37,089 nucleotides of DNA from NCBI GenBank assembly GCA_031422195.1, contig JANOPZ010000034.1, positions 1 to 37,089 of the forward strand. The letters are read 5' to 3'. This stretch comes from JALOTE01 sp031422195 (GTDB lineage Bacteria; Pseudomonadota; Alphaproteobacteria; Rhizobiales; Rhizobiaceae). This document shows positions 1 to 8,924 of this stretch, piece after piece. The stretch's first letter is position 1. Each line of letters opens with the position of its first letter. The notes beneath the pieces were generated by a model. It worked only from the letters and a program-made list of their open reading frames with translations, made no database searches and was not told where the DNA came from. Made by a program: the position numbers and the translations under genes.

Positions 1-1
1 C

Positions 2-685
2 GACCACGCCGCCACCCGCCTCCCCCTCGAAGCCACTCGGGCTCCGCTCAATCCACGAGCGGGTCTGTTGGCCGCCAAAGGTGATACGCAACTGGCGCGG
101 ATTATTCTTGATCGTTGCGGTGTTGATCCTTTGACCGGCAAAACGCGTGCCGAAAGCCTGCTGGCTGTCGCGGCGGCCGATGAGATTGCAGATGTTATGA
201 TAGCGGCGGGGAGCCGGCTAACCAAAACAGATTTGGTTTTGGCTCTGCATATGTTGTTTGCGAAAGGCGCGCGCCAGGCCGTGCCATTGGCAAACTTGCC
301 AGTGTTGTTCACAAGGCTGAAGTCGCTGGGCATCAAATTAGGAATAGCCTCATCTGACACCGCAGAAGCGGTTGCGGCAACAGTGACCACGCTGAGCCTC
401 GTGGCATTGATCGACTTTCACTGCGGCTATGATTCCGGCTTTGGCCGCAAGCCCGAACCCGGTATGATTTACGGATTTTGCGCGGCGCTGGGCCTAAAAC
501 CAAACCAAATCGCGATGGTGGGGGACAGCACACATGATTTAGGGATGGGCAAAGCAGCGGGCGCAGGATTAACCATTGGCGTTTTAACAGGCACCGGCAC
601 GCGAACAACGCTGGAACCCCTTGCGGATGTTCTAATACCGTCAGTTGCTGATCTGCCTGCGCTTTTTCAGATGCTGCCCCGTTAA
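2..685 (+). CDS. HAD-superfamily hydrolase, phosphoglycolate-phosphatase-like (5' end outside window)
   Basis: The reading frame is open from the first bases of the window, so the true start and the nucleophile motif (DxDGT) lie upstream. What remains is the helical cap followed by the rest of the Rossmann-like core. Motif II is GIASSDT, the motif III lysine lies in GRKPEPG, and motif IV is VGDSTHDLGMG, whose acidic residues bind magnesium. This order is typical of Gph/phosphonatase-type cytosolic phosphatases acting on small phosphorylated metabolites such as 2-phosphoglycolate. A TTG near base 68 would be an internal start lacking motif I, so I do not use it. The exact substrate cannot be told from this fragment. 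No clear terminator follows; 119 bases separate it from the permease gene. Confidence 0.8.
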   Translation, partial: DHAATRLPLEATRAPLNPRAGLLAAKGDTQLARIILDRCGVDPLTGKTRAESLLAVAAADEIADVMIAAGSRLTKTDLVLALHMLFAKGARQAVPLANLPVLFTRLKSLGIKLGIASSDTAEAVAATVTTLSLVALIDFHCGYDSGFGRKPEPGMIYGFCAALGLKPNQIAMVGDSTHDLGMGKAAGAGLTIGVLTGTGTRTTLEPLADVLIPSVADLPALFQMLPR

Positions 686-804
686 TAATTGTTTAATGAA
701 CGGCTTGACCACACGAAATCCTCTGCAAGGATAAGAAGAGTGCAAACTGCGCAGTGCTGCGATGTGTGTAAACGCGCGTAGCTTTGAAAAACGAGGGGTC
801 GTCT

Positions 805-2403
805 ATGAGTAACTACACCGATAAAGACCAAAAAGAGGACATGAAAGTCCTCCATGGCATGGGCTATGCGCAAGAGCTTTCGCGCTCCATGTCTAAGTTC
901 TCCAACTTCGCCATTTCATTTTCCATCATCTGCATTTTGTCAGGGGGCATAAACTCATTTGGCCAATCAGTAGGTTCAGTTGGCGGTGCAGGTGCTGGCA
1001 TTGGTTGGATCGTGGGCTGCTTTATTTCTGGCATGTTCGCCCTTGCCATGGCGCAAATTGCTTCGGCCTATCCAACGGCTGGCGGCCTGTATCACTGGGC
1101 TTCAATCTTGGGCAACCGGTTCTGGGGCTGGCTTACCGCATGGCTTAATCTGCTTGGTTTGCTTACGGTTTTGGGTGCCATCAATATTGGCACAGCGTTT
1201 TTCTTTCAGGCCACATTTGGTGCCAGAATGTTTGAAATGGGCACTGACCCAACCTCAATCGTTGTTTTTGTGGCCATCATTACGGTTATCCAAGCCATTT
1301 TCAACCACATCGGTATCAAGGTCACGAGCGTATTGACCGATATTTCAGGCTACATCATTCTTGCAACGACTGCGGTGCTGGTTTTAGCTTGTCTTTATTA
1401 TGCACCCGCACTCGACTTTTCGCGACTTTGGACCTTCACAAATAATTATGGTGCCACAGGCGGTAACGTATTTGCTGATCCGTCGGTGACCGAAGCAAAT
1501 CCCGCAGGCAACGGCGCGTCGATGCTCTATGTCTTCGTTCTCGGCCTTCTGCTGCCGCTTTACACCATCACCGGCTATGACGCTTCAGCGCACACTGCTG
1601 AAGAAACCAAGGGCGCCGCCCTTTCGGTGCCTCGCGGCATCGTTTCGGCAGTGATCTGGTCGTCGCTCATTGGGTGGGTCATGGTCTGCGCCATTGTATT
1701 GGCCATTCCTGACATGACCGTTGGTGCGACCCAAGGTTTCGGCGTGTTCTTTGCAACCATGGACGCAATTCTGCCCGCGGTCTTGAAAGATATCATTTAC
1801 GTCGGCGTTTTGATTACCCAGCTGCTTTGTGGCCTTGCAACTGTAACATCTGCCAGCCGCATGCTCTATGCATTTGCACGCGACGACGGCATGCCTTTTG
1901 GCTCAAAGGCGCTTGCCAGCGTTAGCCCGCGTTATCGTACACCCGTTAATTCTATCTGGACGGCAACGATCTTGAGTATCCTTTACGTGGTTGCAGTCAG
2001 CTTGATTCCGGTTGCCGGCGGAGCAGATTTCTCACTTTACTTTATGGTCGTGAACTCAACTCTAATCTTCTTGTTCCTGTCTTTCACGATCCCGATCGTG
2101 GCTGGCATGATGGCTTACGGAACTGCAAAATGGCCAAATCCGGGCCCGTGGGCCATGCCAGCGGGCCTTTTCAAACTTGTCTGCGTGCTTTCGGTTGTTG
2201 GTATGGCAATCATTTTTTATGCCGCCGTCCAGTTCCCGAACGATAAGGTACTATACATCGTTCTTGGGTTCCTCGCCTTGGCCATGGTTCTCTGGTTTAC
2301 GGTTGAAAGCCGCCGCTTCCAAGGCCCGCCAATTGGTGATGAGATCAAGAAACGGGCAGCCGCTATTGCTGCCGCTGAAAAGGCCGTTGGTCAAAAATCT
2401 TAA
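805..2403 (+). CDS. APC-superfamily amine/amino acid permease
   Basis: This is a 532-residue integral membrane protein with about 12 hydrophobic segments and a hydrophilic N-terminus of roughly 30 residues. The early segment with the SAYPTAGGLYHW motif, and TGYDASAHTAEET in the middle, are hallmarks of the amino acid/choline transporter branch of the APC superfamily, which includes GABA and choline/ethanolamine permeases. I chose ATG 805 because GAGGGG sits seven bases upstream; a TTG at 784 would be an alternative. It is the first gene of a set with a gamma-glutamyl ligase and two dehydrogenases. I infer that it brings in the amine or amino-alcohol they consume by proton- or sodium-coupled uptake across the inner membrane. 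The actual substrate cannot be read from sequence. Confidence 0.85.
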   Translation: MSNYTDKDQKEDMKVLHGMGYAQELSRSMSKFSNFAISFSIICILSGGINSFGQSVGSVGGAGAGIGWIVGCFISGMFALAMAQIASAYPTAGGLYHWASILGNRFWGWLTAWLNLLGLLTVLGAINIGTAFFFQATFGARMFEMGTDPTSIVVFVAIITVIQAIFNHIGIKVTSVLTDISGYIILATTAVLVLACLYYAPALDFSRLWTFTNNYGATGGNVFADPSVTEANPAGNGASMLYVFVLGLLLPLYTITGYDASAHTAEETKGAALSVPRGIVSAVIWSSLIGWVMVCAIVLAIPDMTVGATQGFGVFFATMDAILPAVLKDIIYVGVLITQLLCGLATVTSASRMLYAFARDDGMPFGSKALASVSPRYRTPVNSIWTATILSILYVVAVSLIPVAGGADFSLYFMVVNSTLIFLFLSFTIPIVAGMMAYGTAKWPNPGPWAMPAGLFKLVCVLSVVGMAIIFYAAVQFPNDKVLYIVLGFLALAMVLWFTVESRRFQGPPIGDEIKKRAAAIAAAEKAVGQKS

Positions 2404-2420
2404 GTTCTGACTTAATTTTT

Positions 2421-2456
2421 AACCCGGCCGGAACCAATCCGGCCGGGTTATTTGTT
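2421..2456 (+). terminator. Hairpin between permease and ligase genes
   Basis: An 11-bp perfect stem (AACCCGGCCGG at 2421-2431 with its complement at 2439-2449) encloses a seven-base loop and is followed by ATTTGTTT. The stem is very strong but the T-tract is interrupted. It may therefore be a partial terminator or an mRNA-stabilising structure that lowers expression of the downstream enzymes relative to the permease. Confidence 0.7.
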
Positions 2457-2476
2457 TCAACAAATGAGTATGAAAA

Positions 2477-3844
2477 ATGCCAAGTAATTTAAGTTTTGAG
2501 CAATTGAAAATTGAGGCCGCAAGCGGCGACATTGATACTGTTTTGGTGTGCTTTACCGACCAGCAAGGCCGTTTGATCGGCAAGCGTTTCCTCGCTTCAT
2601 TCTTTGCCGAAACCGCTTACGATGAAACCCATGGCTGCAACTATTTGCTGGCCAATGATATTGATATGGAACCGGTGCCTGGCTATCAGGCCGCATCATG
2701 GTCAAAAGGCTATGGCGATTTTGTCATGAAGCCGGATATGACAACGTTACGCCGCATTCCCTGGCTTCCAAACACCGCTTTGGTTCTTGCCGATGTGCAA
2801 GATCATCATCATCATGATTTGCCGCATTCACCGCGCGGAATTTTACGCAAGCAACTCGCCCGCCTCAAGGAACGCGGGTGGATGGCGTATTTTGCCTCCG
2901 AATTAGAGTTCTTTCTGTTTGATGAAACCTACGATACCGCCCGCCATAAGAAATGGTCTGATTTGAATACTGCTTCGCCTTATATTGGGGATTATGTAAT
3001 TCAAATCACCTCGAAAGAAGAGCCGTATATGCGCGCTATCCGCAACGGCCTCAGTGGCGCAGGCATTCCGGTTGAAAACTCCAAAGGTGAATGGGGTCCC
3101 GGCCAAGAGGAAATCAACGTTCGCTATGCCGAAGCCTTAGAGATGGCCGACAACCATGTGATTATGAAAAATGGCTGCAAAGAAATTGCCCATAATATGG
3201 GCAAAGCCATTACGTTTATGGCGAAGTATAATTTTGGCCATGCTGGCAATTCATCGCATATCCATAATTCAGTCTGGTCGGCTGACGGCAAAACGCCATT
3301 GTTTCTCGATAAATCCAAACCGCTTGGCATGAGCGATATGATGCGGCACTGGGTGGCCGGGCAAATGAAATATGCCGAGGAATATACTTATTTTCTCGCG
3401 CCCTATATCAACTCTTATAAGCGTTTTCAGGTCGGCACTTTTGCGCCAACAAAACTGATCTGGTCGGATGATAACCGCACGGCGGGCTTCCGTTTATGCG
3501 GCAGCGGCACCAAGGCTATCCGGATGGAATGCCGCATTGGCGGCGCTGATTTGAACCCGTATTTGGCATTTGCAGCTTTGATTGCCTCGGGCTTAGCTGG
3601 CATTGATGAAAAACTGGAACTTGAAGCGCCGTTTGAGGGCGATGCATACGCGGGCGCAAAGCTGCGTGAAATTCCAAAAACCCTGCGCGAGGCCATTACA
3701 TCACTCGAACACTCCAAAATGCTGCGGGAAGCCTTGGGCGATGATGCTATCAACCACTATCTTCACACCGCCCGCTGGGAACAATTTGAATATGACCGCC
3801 GTATTACCGATTGGGAATTACATCGCGGTTTCGAAAGGTATTGA
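2477..3844 (+). CDS. Glutamine-synthetase-family gamma-glutamyl-amide ligase (PuuA/IpuC-like)
   Basis: This 455-residue protein has the type I glutamine synthetase fold. Metal-binding glutamates lie in SELEFF (E142, E144) and PGQEE (E211). The ATP/ammonia region GNSSHIHNSVW carries H261 and H263. The arginines of NRTAGFR (334-339) and RMECRIGGADLNPY (349-362) are also present. It lacks the adenylylation-tyrosine segment expected of a housekeeping GlnA. By context it more likely ligates glutamate to an amine, as PuuA does with putrescine and IpuC with isopropylamine, making a gamma-glutamyl amide in the cytosol with ATP. There is no good Shine-Dalgarno before ATG 2477. The downstream dehydrogenase begins only three bases after the stop, indicating an operon. 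Confidence 0.85.
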   Translation: MPSNLSFEQLKIEAASGDIDTVLVCFTDQQGRLIGKRFLASFFAETAYDETHGCNYLLANDIDMEPVPGYQAASWSKGYGDFVMKPDMTTLRRIPWLPNTALVLADVQDHHHHDLPHSPRGILRKQLARLKERGWMAYFASELEFFLFDETYDTARHKKWSDLNTASPYIGDYVIQITSKEEPYMRAIRNGLSGAGIPVENSKGEWGPGQEEINVRYAEALEMADNHVIMKNGCKEIAHNMGKAITFMAKYNFGHAGNSSHIHNSVWSADGKTPLFLDKSKPLGMSDMMRHWVAGQMKYAEEYTYFLAPYINSYKRFQVGTFAPTKLIWSDDNRTAGFRLCGSGTKAIRMECRIGGADLNPYLAFAALIASGLAGIDEKLELEAPFEGDAYAGAKLREIPKTLREAITSLEHSKMLREALGDDAINHYLHTARWEQFEYDRRITDWELHRGFERY

Positions 3845-3847
3845 TGA

Positions 3848-5236
3848 ATGAGTTTGGTTCTAAAATGTATTTCGCCAATTGATGGCTCAATCTTTGCGGA
3901 ACGGCCCATCATGGCCGTTAAGACTGCTTTTGCTGCTGTCACGCGGGCACGCGCGGCACAAAAACATTGGGCTAAGCGCCCGCTCGAAGAGCGTATTTCA
4001 CTGGTGAAGGCCGGTGTTGCGGCGCTCAATGCCATGAAAGATGATGTCGTGCCGGAACTCGCCCGTATGATGGGGCGCCCCGTGCGTTATGGCGGCGAAT
4101 TTGGCGGCGTCAATGAGCGCACAAATTATATGGCTGATATCGCGGCACGGGCACTTGCACCGATTACGATTGAAGATTCGCGCCAGTTCAAACGCTATAT
4201 TGCGATGGAGCCGCAAGGCGTGGTGTTTGTGGTTGCACCGTGGAACTACCCGTATTTGACCGCGATCAACACCATTGCGCCTGCCTTGATTGCGGGTAAT
4301 GCCGTGGTGATCAAGCATGCGACACAAACTTTGCTTGTGGGTGAGCGCATGGTTCGCGCGTTTGTTTCTGCTGGCGTTCCGGAAGATGTATTTCAGAACC
4401 TATTTTTGGATCATGCTGGCACTGAGGCTTTGATTGCTGGCCGCGCGTTTAACTTTGTCAATTTTACCGGTTCCGTTGGCGGCGGCGCAGCGATTGAACG
4501 CGCTGCGGCAGGAACTTTCACTGGCCTTGGGTTGGAGCTTGGCGGCAAAGATCCCGGCTATGTGATGGATGATGCTGATTTGGATTGGGCCGTTGATGTG
4601 CTGATGGACGGCGCGCTTTATAATTCTGGGCAATGCTGCTGCGGCATTGAACGCATTTATGTGGCTGCACCGCTTTACGATGAATTTGTGGAAAAGGCAG
4701 CTCGCTGGGCTGGCGCTTTGAAACTCGGCAACCCGCTCGATCAGGCGACAACCATGGGCCCAATGGCCAATGTGCGGTTTGCAAAGGAAGTGCGGGCCCA
4801 AACATCTGAGGCGATTGCCGCCGGTGCCAAAGCATTGATCAACCCCAAAGACTTCCCCGAAGATGATGGCGGCGCTTATCTTATGCCGCAGGTGCTAATC
4901 AACGTTGATCATTCGATGCGGGTTATGCGCGATGAAAGCTTCGGGCCTGTTGTTGGCATCATGAAGGTCAAAGACGATGCTGAGGCTTTGGCGCTCATGA
5001 ATGATTGCCAATATGGTCTGACGGCTTCGGTTTGGACAAATGATCCAGAACGCGCTGAAGCCATTGGCGCAGAACTTGAAACCGGCACGGTGTTTATGAA
5101 CCGCGCTGATTACCTTGATCCGGCACTGTGCTGGACAGGCTGCAAAGATACGGGCCGTGGCGGTTCACTGTCAGAAATCGGTTTTAGAAATCTTACTAAA
5201 CCCAAATCCTATCATTTGAGAAAAGCAAAAGCATGA
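3848..5236 (+). CDS. NAD(P)-dependent aldehyde dehydrogenase
   Basis: This is a 462-residue aldehyde dehydrogenase. The cofactor-side PWNYP contains the catalytic asparagine N133. The general base E230 lies in LELGGKDP, and the nucleophile is probably C264 in the unusual run GQCCCG. The C-terminal ESFGPV motif is present. It would oxidise an aldehyde to a carboxylate, here probably a gamma-glutamyl-amino aldehyde made by the neighbouring alcohol dehydrogenase or an oxidase. It starts three bases after the ligase stop and its own stop overlaps the next start (ATGA), so the three genes are translationally linked. The three consecutive cysteines at the active site are odd but are known in some family members. 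Substrate assignment is inference from context. Confidence 0.88.
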   Translation: MSLVLKCISPIDGSIFAERPIMAVKTAFAAVTRARAAQKHWAKRPLEERISLVKAGVAALNAMKDDVVPELARMMGRPVRYGGEFGGVNERTNYMADIAARALAPITIEDSRQFKRYIAMEPQGVVFVVAPWNYPYLTAINTIAPALIAGNAVVIKHATQTLLVGERMVRAFVSAGVPEDVFQNLFLDHAGTEALIAGRAFNFVNFTGSVGGGAAIERAAAGTFTGLGLELGGKDPGYVMDDADLDWAVDVLMDGALYNSGQCCCGIERIYVAAPLYDEFVEKAARWAGALKLGNPLDQATTMGPMANVRFAKEVRAQTSEAIAAGAKALINPKDFPEDDGGAYLMPQVLINVDHSMRVMRDESFGPVVGIMKVKDDAEALALMNDCQYGLTASVWTNDPERAEAIGAELETGTVFMNRADYLDPALCWTGCKDTGRGGSLSEIGFRNLTKPKSYHLRKAKA

Positions 5237-6408
5237 GTAACTCTCCAAATATGTCACCGCGCGCCAACTGGTCTTACCCGACCGCTATTAAATTTGGCGC
5301 AGGGCGCATTTCAGAGCTGGCGGACGCCTGCAAAACTGTCGGCATGAAGCGGCCTTTGCTGGTGACCGATAAAGGCTTGGCTCCGATGGCGATTACAAAA
5401 AATGCGCTCGATATCCTAGAGGCCGCTGGCCTTGGCCGCGCGATGTTTTCAGACGTTGATCCTAACCCGAATGAACACAATTTGGCGGCTGGCATCGCCG
5501 CTTATAAGGCTGGGAACCATGATGGCGTGGTGGCATTCGGCGGCGGTTCGGCGCTGGATCTGGGCAAACTTATTGCCTTTATGGTTGGCCAAAAACGCAA
5601 AGTCTGGGATTTTGAAGACATCGGCGACTGGTGGACACGGGCTGATGCATCGGCAATTGCGCCAAATATTTGTGTACCAACAACCGCCGGCACCGGCTCT
5701 GAAGTTGGCCGTGCTGGCGTTTTGACCGACACCTCTACCCACGTTAAAAAAATTATTTTCCATCCGAAGATTCTGCCATCAGTTACGATTTGCGATCCTG
5801 AACTGACCGTCGGCATGCCAAAATGGATTACCGCTGGCACCGGCATGGATGCCTTTGCCCACTGTCTTGAGGCTTACTCATCGCCGTTCTACCACCCGAT
5901 GAGCCAAGGCATTGCGCTGGAAGGCATGCGGCTCATCAAAGACAATCTGCCACGCGCTTACGCCGACGCCAATGACATCGAAGCGCGCGCCCACATGATG
6001 AGCGCTGCGGCGATGGGTGCAACTGCATTTCAAAAGGGCCTTGGCGCAATTCACGCGATTTCACACCCGATCGGCGCACTTTATGGAACGCACCACGGCA
6101 CCACCAACGCCGTAGTTATGCCAATGGTGCTTGAGATGAACCGCAAAGCCATCAAAGATCGTATCGCCATGGCGGCCGCTTACCTTGGCATAAAACGCGG
6201 CTTTACTGGCTTTTACGACCATGTTCTCAAAATGCGCGAAGATATGGCCATTCCAGCCAGTTTGTCGGCGATGAAAACGGACGTGACTATCGACAATTCG
6301 CGCTTTGATGAGATGACCAAAATGGCGCTCAAAGACCCGTCCGCCGGCGGTAACCCGGTTAAAATGACCAAGGCTAATACGCGCAAATTGCTGGATGCGT
6401 GTTTGTGA
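5233..6408 (+). CDS. Iron-containing (group III) alcohol dehydrogenase
   Basis: This is a 391-residue member of the Fe-ADH family. The cofactor loop FGGGSALDLGK lies at 102-112, followed by the family motif TTAGTGSE. Putative iron ligands D206, H210, H274 and H288 lie in GMDAFAH, AIHAISHP and GTHHGTTNA, with spacing like FucO and related enzymes. It interconverts an alcohol and an aldehyde with NAD(H). Its start overlaps the aldehyde dehydrogenase stop by four bases. Sitting last in a permease-ligase-aldehyde dehydrogenase operon, it suggests that the imported amine carries a hydroxyl, such as ethanolamine or another amino-alcohol, which would need oxidation before the aldehyde step. A strong terminator follows within 25 bases. 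Confidence 0.9.
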   Translation: MSNSPNMSPRANWSYPTAIKFGAGRISELADACKTVGMKRPLLVTDKGLAPMAITKNALDILEAAGLGRAMFSDVDPNPNEHNLAAGIAAYKAGNHDGVVAFGGGSALDLGKLIAFMVGQKRKVWDFEDIGDWWTRADASAIAPNICVPTTAGTGSEVGRAGVLTDTSTHVKKIIFHPKILPSVTICDPELTVGMPKWITAGTGMDAFAHCLEAYSSPFYHPMSQGIALEGMRLIKDNLPRAYADANDIEARAHMMSAAAMGATAFQKGLGAIHAISHPIGALYGTHHGTTNAVVMPMVLEMNRKAIKDRIAMAAAYLGIKRGFTGFYDHVLKMREDMAIPASLSAMKTDVTIDNSRFDEMTKMALKDPSAGGNPVKMTKANTRKLLDACL

Positions 6409-6430
6409 AACCGCTTTAGTCCCCCAGTAC

Positions 6431-6462
6431 AAAAGCCGCTTCGCAAACGAAGCGGCTTTTTT
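6431..6462 (+). terminator. Rho-independent terminator of the amine operon
   Basis: AAAAGCCGCTTCG (6431-6443) pairs perfectly with CGAAGCGGCTTTT (6448-6460) around a CAAA loop, followed by further T residues. It closes the operon beginning at 805. Confidence 0.93.
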
Positions 6463-6494
6463 CAAATGTTAGCAGTCACAAAAATTTCATTGAT

Positions 6495-6512
6495 CTGTCA
6501 CACCGCCGTAAA
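6495..6512 (+). promoter_or_regulatory. Possible half-conserved Pho box
   Basis: CTGTCAC, a four-base spacer, then CCGTAAA resembles the two 7-bp direct repeats bound by PhoB. The first repeat is good and the second is poor. It lies about 60 bases before a phytase-like gene, which makes phosphate control plausible but unproven. Confidence 0.3.
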
Positions 6513-6572
6513 CGCGTAACGTCACATGCACTTTGTCCGCGCTCAAATCGTGAGTGCGAAGGAAGGGCTTTA

Positions 6573-8750
6573 ATGATGAAATCAGTTTTGACAGCCAGCG
6601 TGGCATTTGCTGCGTTGATGACGGGAAGTGCTTTTGCAGAACCTGTGTTCAACCGCATTGCATCTTTTGCCGTGCCGGCAAACATGCCAAGCGGTACCGA
6701 CGCCAAAACCGAAAGTTCCGCTGAAATTATTGCTGCCACCGAAGATGGCATGATGCTGGCCTATAGCGATAGCCCCATGGGCGGTATTGGCCTGATCGAC
6801 ATCACCAACCCTTCTGGGCCAAAAGCCGGTGGTTTTATAAAACTTGATGGCGAGCCAACATCGCTGATTATTCAAAACAACAAAGCCTTGGTGGCCGTTA
6901 ACGCATCGAAGAGTTTTGTTGAAACATCCGGTGCGCTGGTCACCGTGGATCTGGCCACAAAAGCGGTTGAACAAAGCTGCGATATTGGCGGCCAGCCAGA
7001 CTCGGTGGCACTTTCGCCAGATGGCAGCTTCTTGGCAATTGCTGTCGAAAATGAGCGCGACGAGGACGTCAATGATGGCAAGCTGCCGCAAATGCCGGCA
7101 GGCTATGTGGTGACGTTCCAGGTCAAAGCAGGCGTGGTTGATTGCGCCACCCGCAAAGACATTGCTGTGACCGGCCTTGCCGCTGTGGGCGGCGATGACC
7201 CTGAGCCGGAATTTGTCGATATCAACGCCGATGGCGAAATTGCTGTGACATTGCAGGAAAACAATCACATCGTCATCATCGACGGGAAAACCGGAACAGT
7301 AACAGCCAATTTTAGCGCCGGAACTGTTGACCTTAAGGGCATCGACGCAAAACGCGACGGCACTTTGAATTTCACCAGCGAAAAGCTTGGTGTTCCACGC
7401 GAGCCTGACGCCGTGAAATGGCTTGGCACAGACCGGCTAATCGTTGCCAATGAAGGCGATTATGAAGGTGGTTCACGCGGCTTTACAGTGTTCTCGCGCA
7501 ATGGCGAGGTTGTGTATGAAAACGGCAACAGCATGGAACTGGAAGTTGCCCGGATGGGCCACTATCCGGAAGGGCGTTCTGGCTCTAAAGGCATTGAACC
7601 GGAAGGTTTGGCGACCGGCACATTTGGCGGCGCAAAGTTGGCCTTTATTTTGGCCGAACGTGCCTCAGTGATCGGGGTTTACGAAGACAAAGACACCGGC
7701 ATGGTGTTGCGCCAGATTCTGCCATCGGGGTTATCGCCTGAAGGCGCTGTGGCCATTCCCGGCCGCAATTTGTTTGCAGCTGCCAATGAGGTTGATTTGG
7801 GCGAGGATGGTGGCGTGCGCAGCCACGTGACCTTGTATCAATATGCCGAAGGCACAGTCCAATATCCGACCATGATATCGGACGATAAAGACGGCGCACC
7901 GGTTGGCTGGGGCGCCTTGTCCGGCCTGACTGCTGATCCCGTAAATCCAGGCATATTATATGCGGTTAGTGATTCTGTTTATGCCGCGATGCCGGCCATT
8001 TACACGATTGACGCCAATCAAACCCCGGCCCGCATTACAAACCGATTAATTGTTACGCGCGGCGGCGACAATGCCCAATTGCTTGATCTGGAGGGTCTCG
8101 TCTCTGATGGTGATGGCGGCTTTTGGCTTGCCTCTGAGGGCCGGTCAGATCGTTTGGTGCCCCATGCGCTTTTCCACGTGAACGATAAGGGCGAGATTAA
8201 AGAGTCGGTTGCGCTTCCAGAGGGTTTGTTGCGTCAGGAAATTCGCTTTGGTGCAGAGGGTATAACCAAGATTGGTGATACGCTCTGGGTTGCGATCCAG
8301 CGCGAATGGAAGGACGATCCAGAAGGCCAGGTTAAATTGTTGGCCTATAATCTGAAAGACAAAGAGTGGGGCGCAGTGCGCTACCCGCTGGATGCCAAGG
8401 GCGAAGGCTGGATGGGACTTTCCGAAATCACGCTGTATGGCGACCATGTGTATATCGTTGAACGTGACAACCAGATCGGTGAGGCCGCGAAGGTCAAAAA
8501 ACTGTATCGTGTGCCGGTTGCAACCTTGATACCAGCCAAACTCGACGGCGAACTGCCATTGGTTACCAAAGAAGAAGTGTTGGATCTCATGCCGCAGCTG
8601 AAATCTTTTGGCGGTTATGTTCAAGAAAAAGTTGAAGGCTTTGCTATCGATCTTTCTGGCAATGCTTTTGCGGTCACCGACAATGATGGCGTCACGGACT
8701 CCAATGGCGAGACATTGTTTATGCGCCTTGGCCAATTGGCCGTTAAATAA
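6573..8750 (+). CDS. Exported two-domain esterase-like/phytase-like protein
   Basis: This 725-residue protein has a Sec signal peptide at 1-22, with cleavage likely after SAFA. The N-terminal two-thirds look like a beta-propeller of the choice-of-anchor I kind, with VANEGDYEGG, GIEPEGLA and GLSPEGA signatures. The C-terminal part from about residue 440 matches the 'esterase-like activity of phytase' domain, with ALSGLTADP, LDLEGLVSDGDGGFWLASEGR, FGAEGITKIGDTLWVA and KVEGFAIDLSGNAFAV. The expected location is the periplasm, and a role in releasing phosphate from organic phosphates is inferred from family naming rather than shown. AAGGAAGGG precedes ATG 6573; ATG 6576 is equally usable. It appears to be monocistronic, with terminators on both sides. 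Confidence 0.82.
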   Translation: MMKSVLTASVAFAALMTGSAFAEPVFNRIASFAVPANMPSGTDAKTESSAEIIAATEDGMMLAYSDSPMGGIGLIDITNPSGPKAGGFIKLDGEPTSLIIQNNKALVAVNASKSFVETSGALVTVDLATKAVEQSCDIGGQPDSVALSPDGSFLAIAVENERDEDVNDGKLPQMPAGYVVTFQVKAGVVDCATRKDIAVTGLAAVGGDDPEPEFVDINADGEIAVTLQENNHIVIIDGKTGTVTANFSAGTVDLKGIDAKRDGTLNFTSEKLGVPREPDAVKWLGTDRLIVANEGDYEGGSRGFTVFSRNGEVVYENGNSMELEVARMGHYPEGRSGSKGIEPEGLATGTFGGAKLAFILAERASVIGVYEDKDTGMVLRQILPSGLSPEGAVAIPGRNLFAAANEVDLGEDGGVRSHVTLYQYAEGTVQYPTMISDDKDGAPVGWGALSGLTADPVNPGILYAVSDSVYAAMPAIYTIDANQTPARITNRLIVTRGGDNAQLLDLEGLVSDGDGGFWLASEGRSDRLVPHALFHVNDKGEIKESVALPEGLLRQEIRFGAEGITKIGDTLWVAIQREWKDDPEGQVKLLAYNLKDKEWGAVRYPLDAKGEGWMGLSEITLYGDHVYIVERDNQIGEAAKVKKLYRVPVATLIPAKLDGELPLVTKEEVLDLMPQLKSFGGYVQEKVEGFAIDLSGNAFAVTDNDGVTDSNGETLFMRLGQLAVK

Positions 8751-8768
8751 AATATAATGCGATTTCAG

Positions 8769-8800
8769 CGGCGCGGGTCAATCCGCGCCGTTGGTATTTT
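8769..8800 (+). terminator. Terminator after phytase-like gene
   Basis: CGGCGCGG (8769-8776) and CCGCGCCG (8783-8790) form a perfect 8-bp stem around GTCAAT, followed by TTGGTATTTT. The U-tract is modest. Confidence 0.75.
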
Positions 8801-8849
8801 GGAGACAACTTTCACTTAATACAACAGAGAAACTATTTTTAATATTTTT

Positions 8850-8875
8850 GAAACTTATCCCAGCGTTACCGCGTT
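8850..8875 (+). promoter_or_regulatory. Candidate EcfG-type (general stress sigma) promoter
   Basis: GAAAC at 8850-8854, 17 bases, then CGTT at 8872-8875 approximates the GGAAC-N16/17-CGTT consensus of alphaproteobacterial EcfG promoters, with one mismatch in the -35. It lies 50 bases before the fasciclin gene start, a sensible distance. No good housekeeping promoter was obvious there. Confidence 0.35.
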
Positions 8876-8924
8876 TCTGTTCTGACCACAGCAAGAAGCT
8901 GGTCTTCAACAGGAGAAGAAACCC

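Noticed and set aside
3427..3753. Antisense open frames over the ligase and many other genes
   Set aside because: They lack ribosome sites and recognisable motifs, and mirror strongly conserved genes on the other strand.
4460..5200. Triple cysteine in the aldehyde dehydrogenase as a sign of inactivation
   Set aside because: The catalytic cysteine, glutamate and asparagine are all present, so the enzyme looks active.
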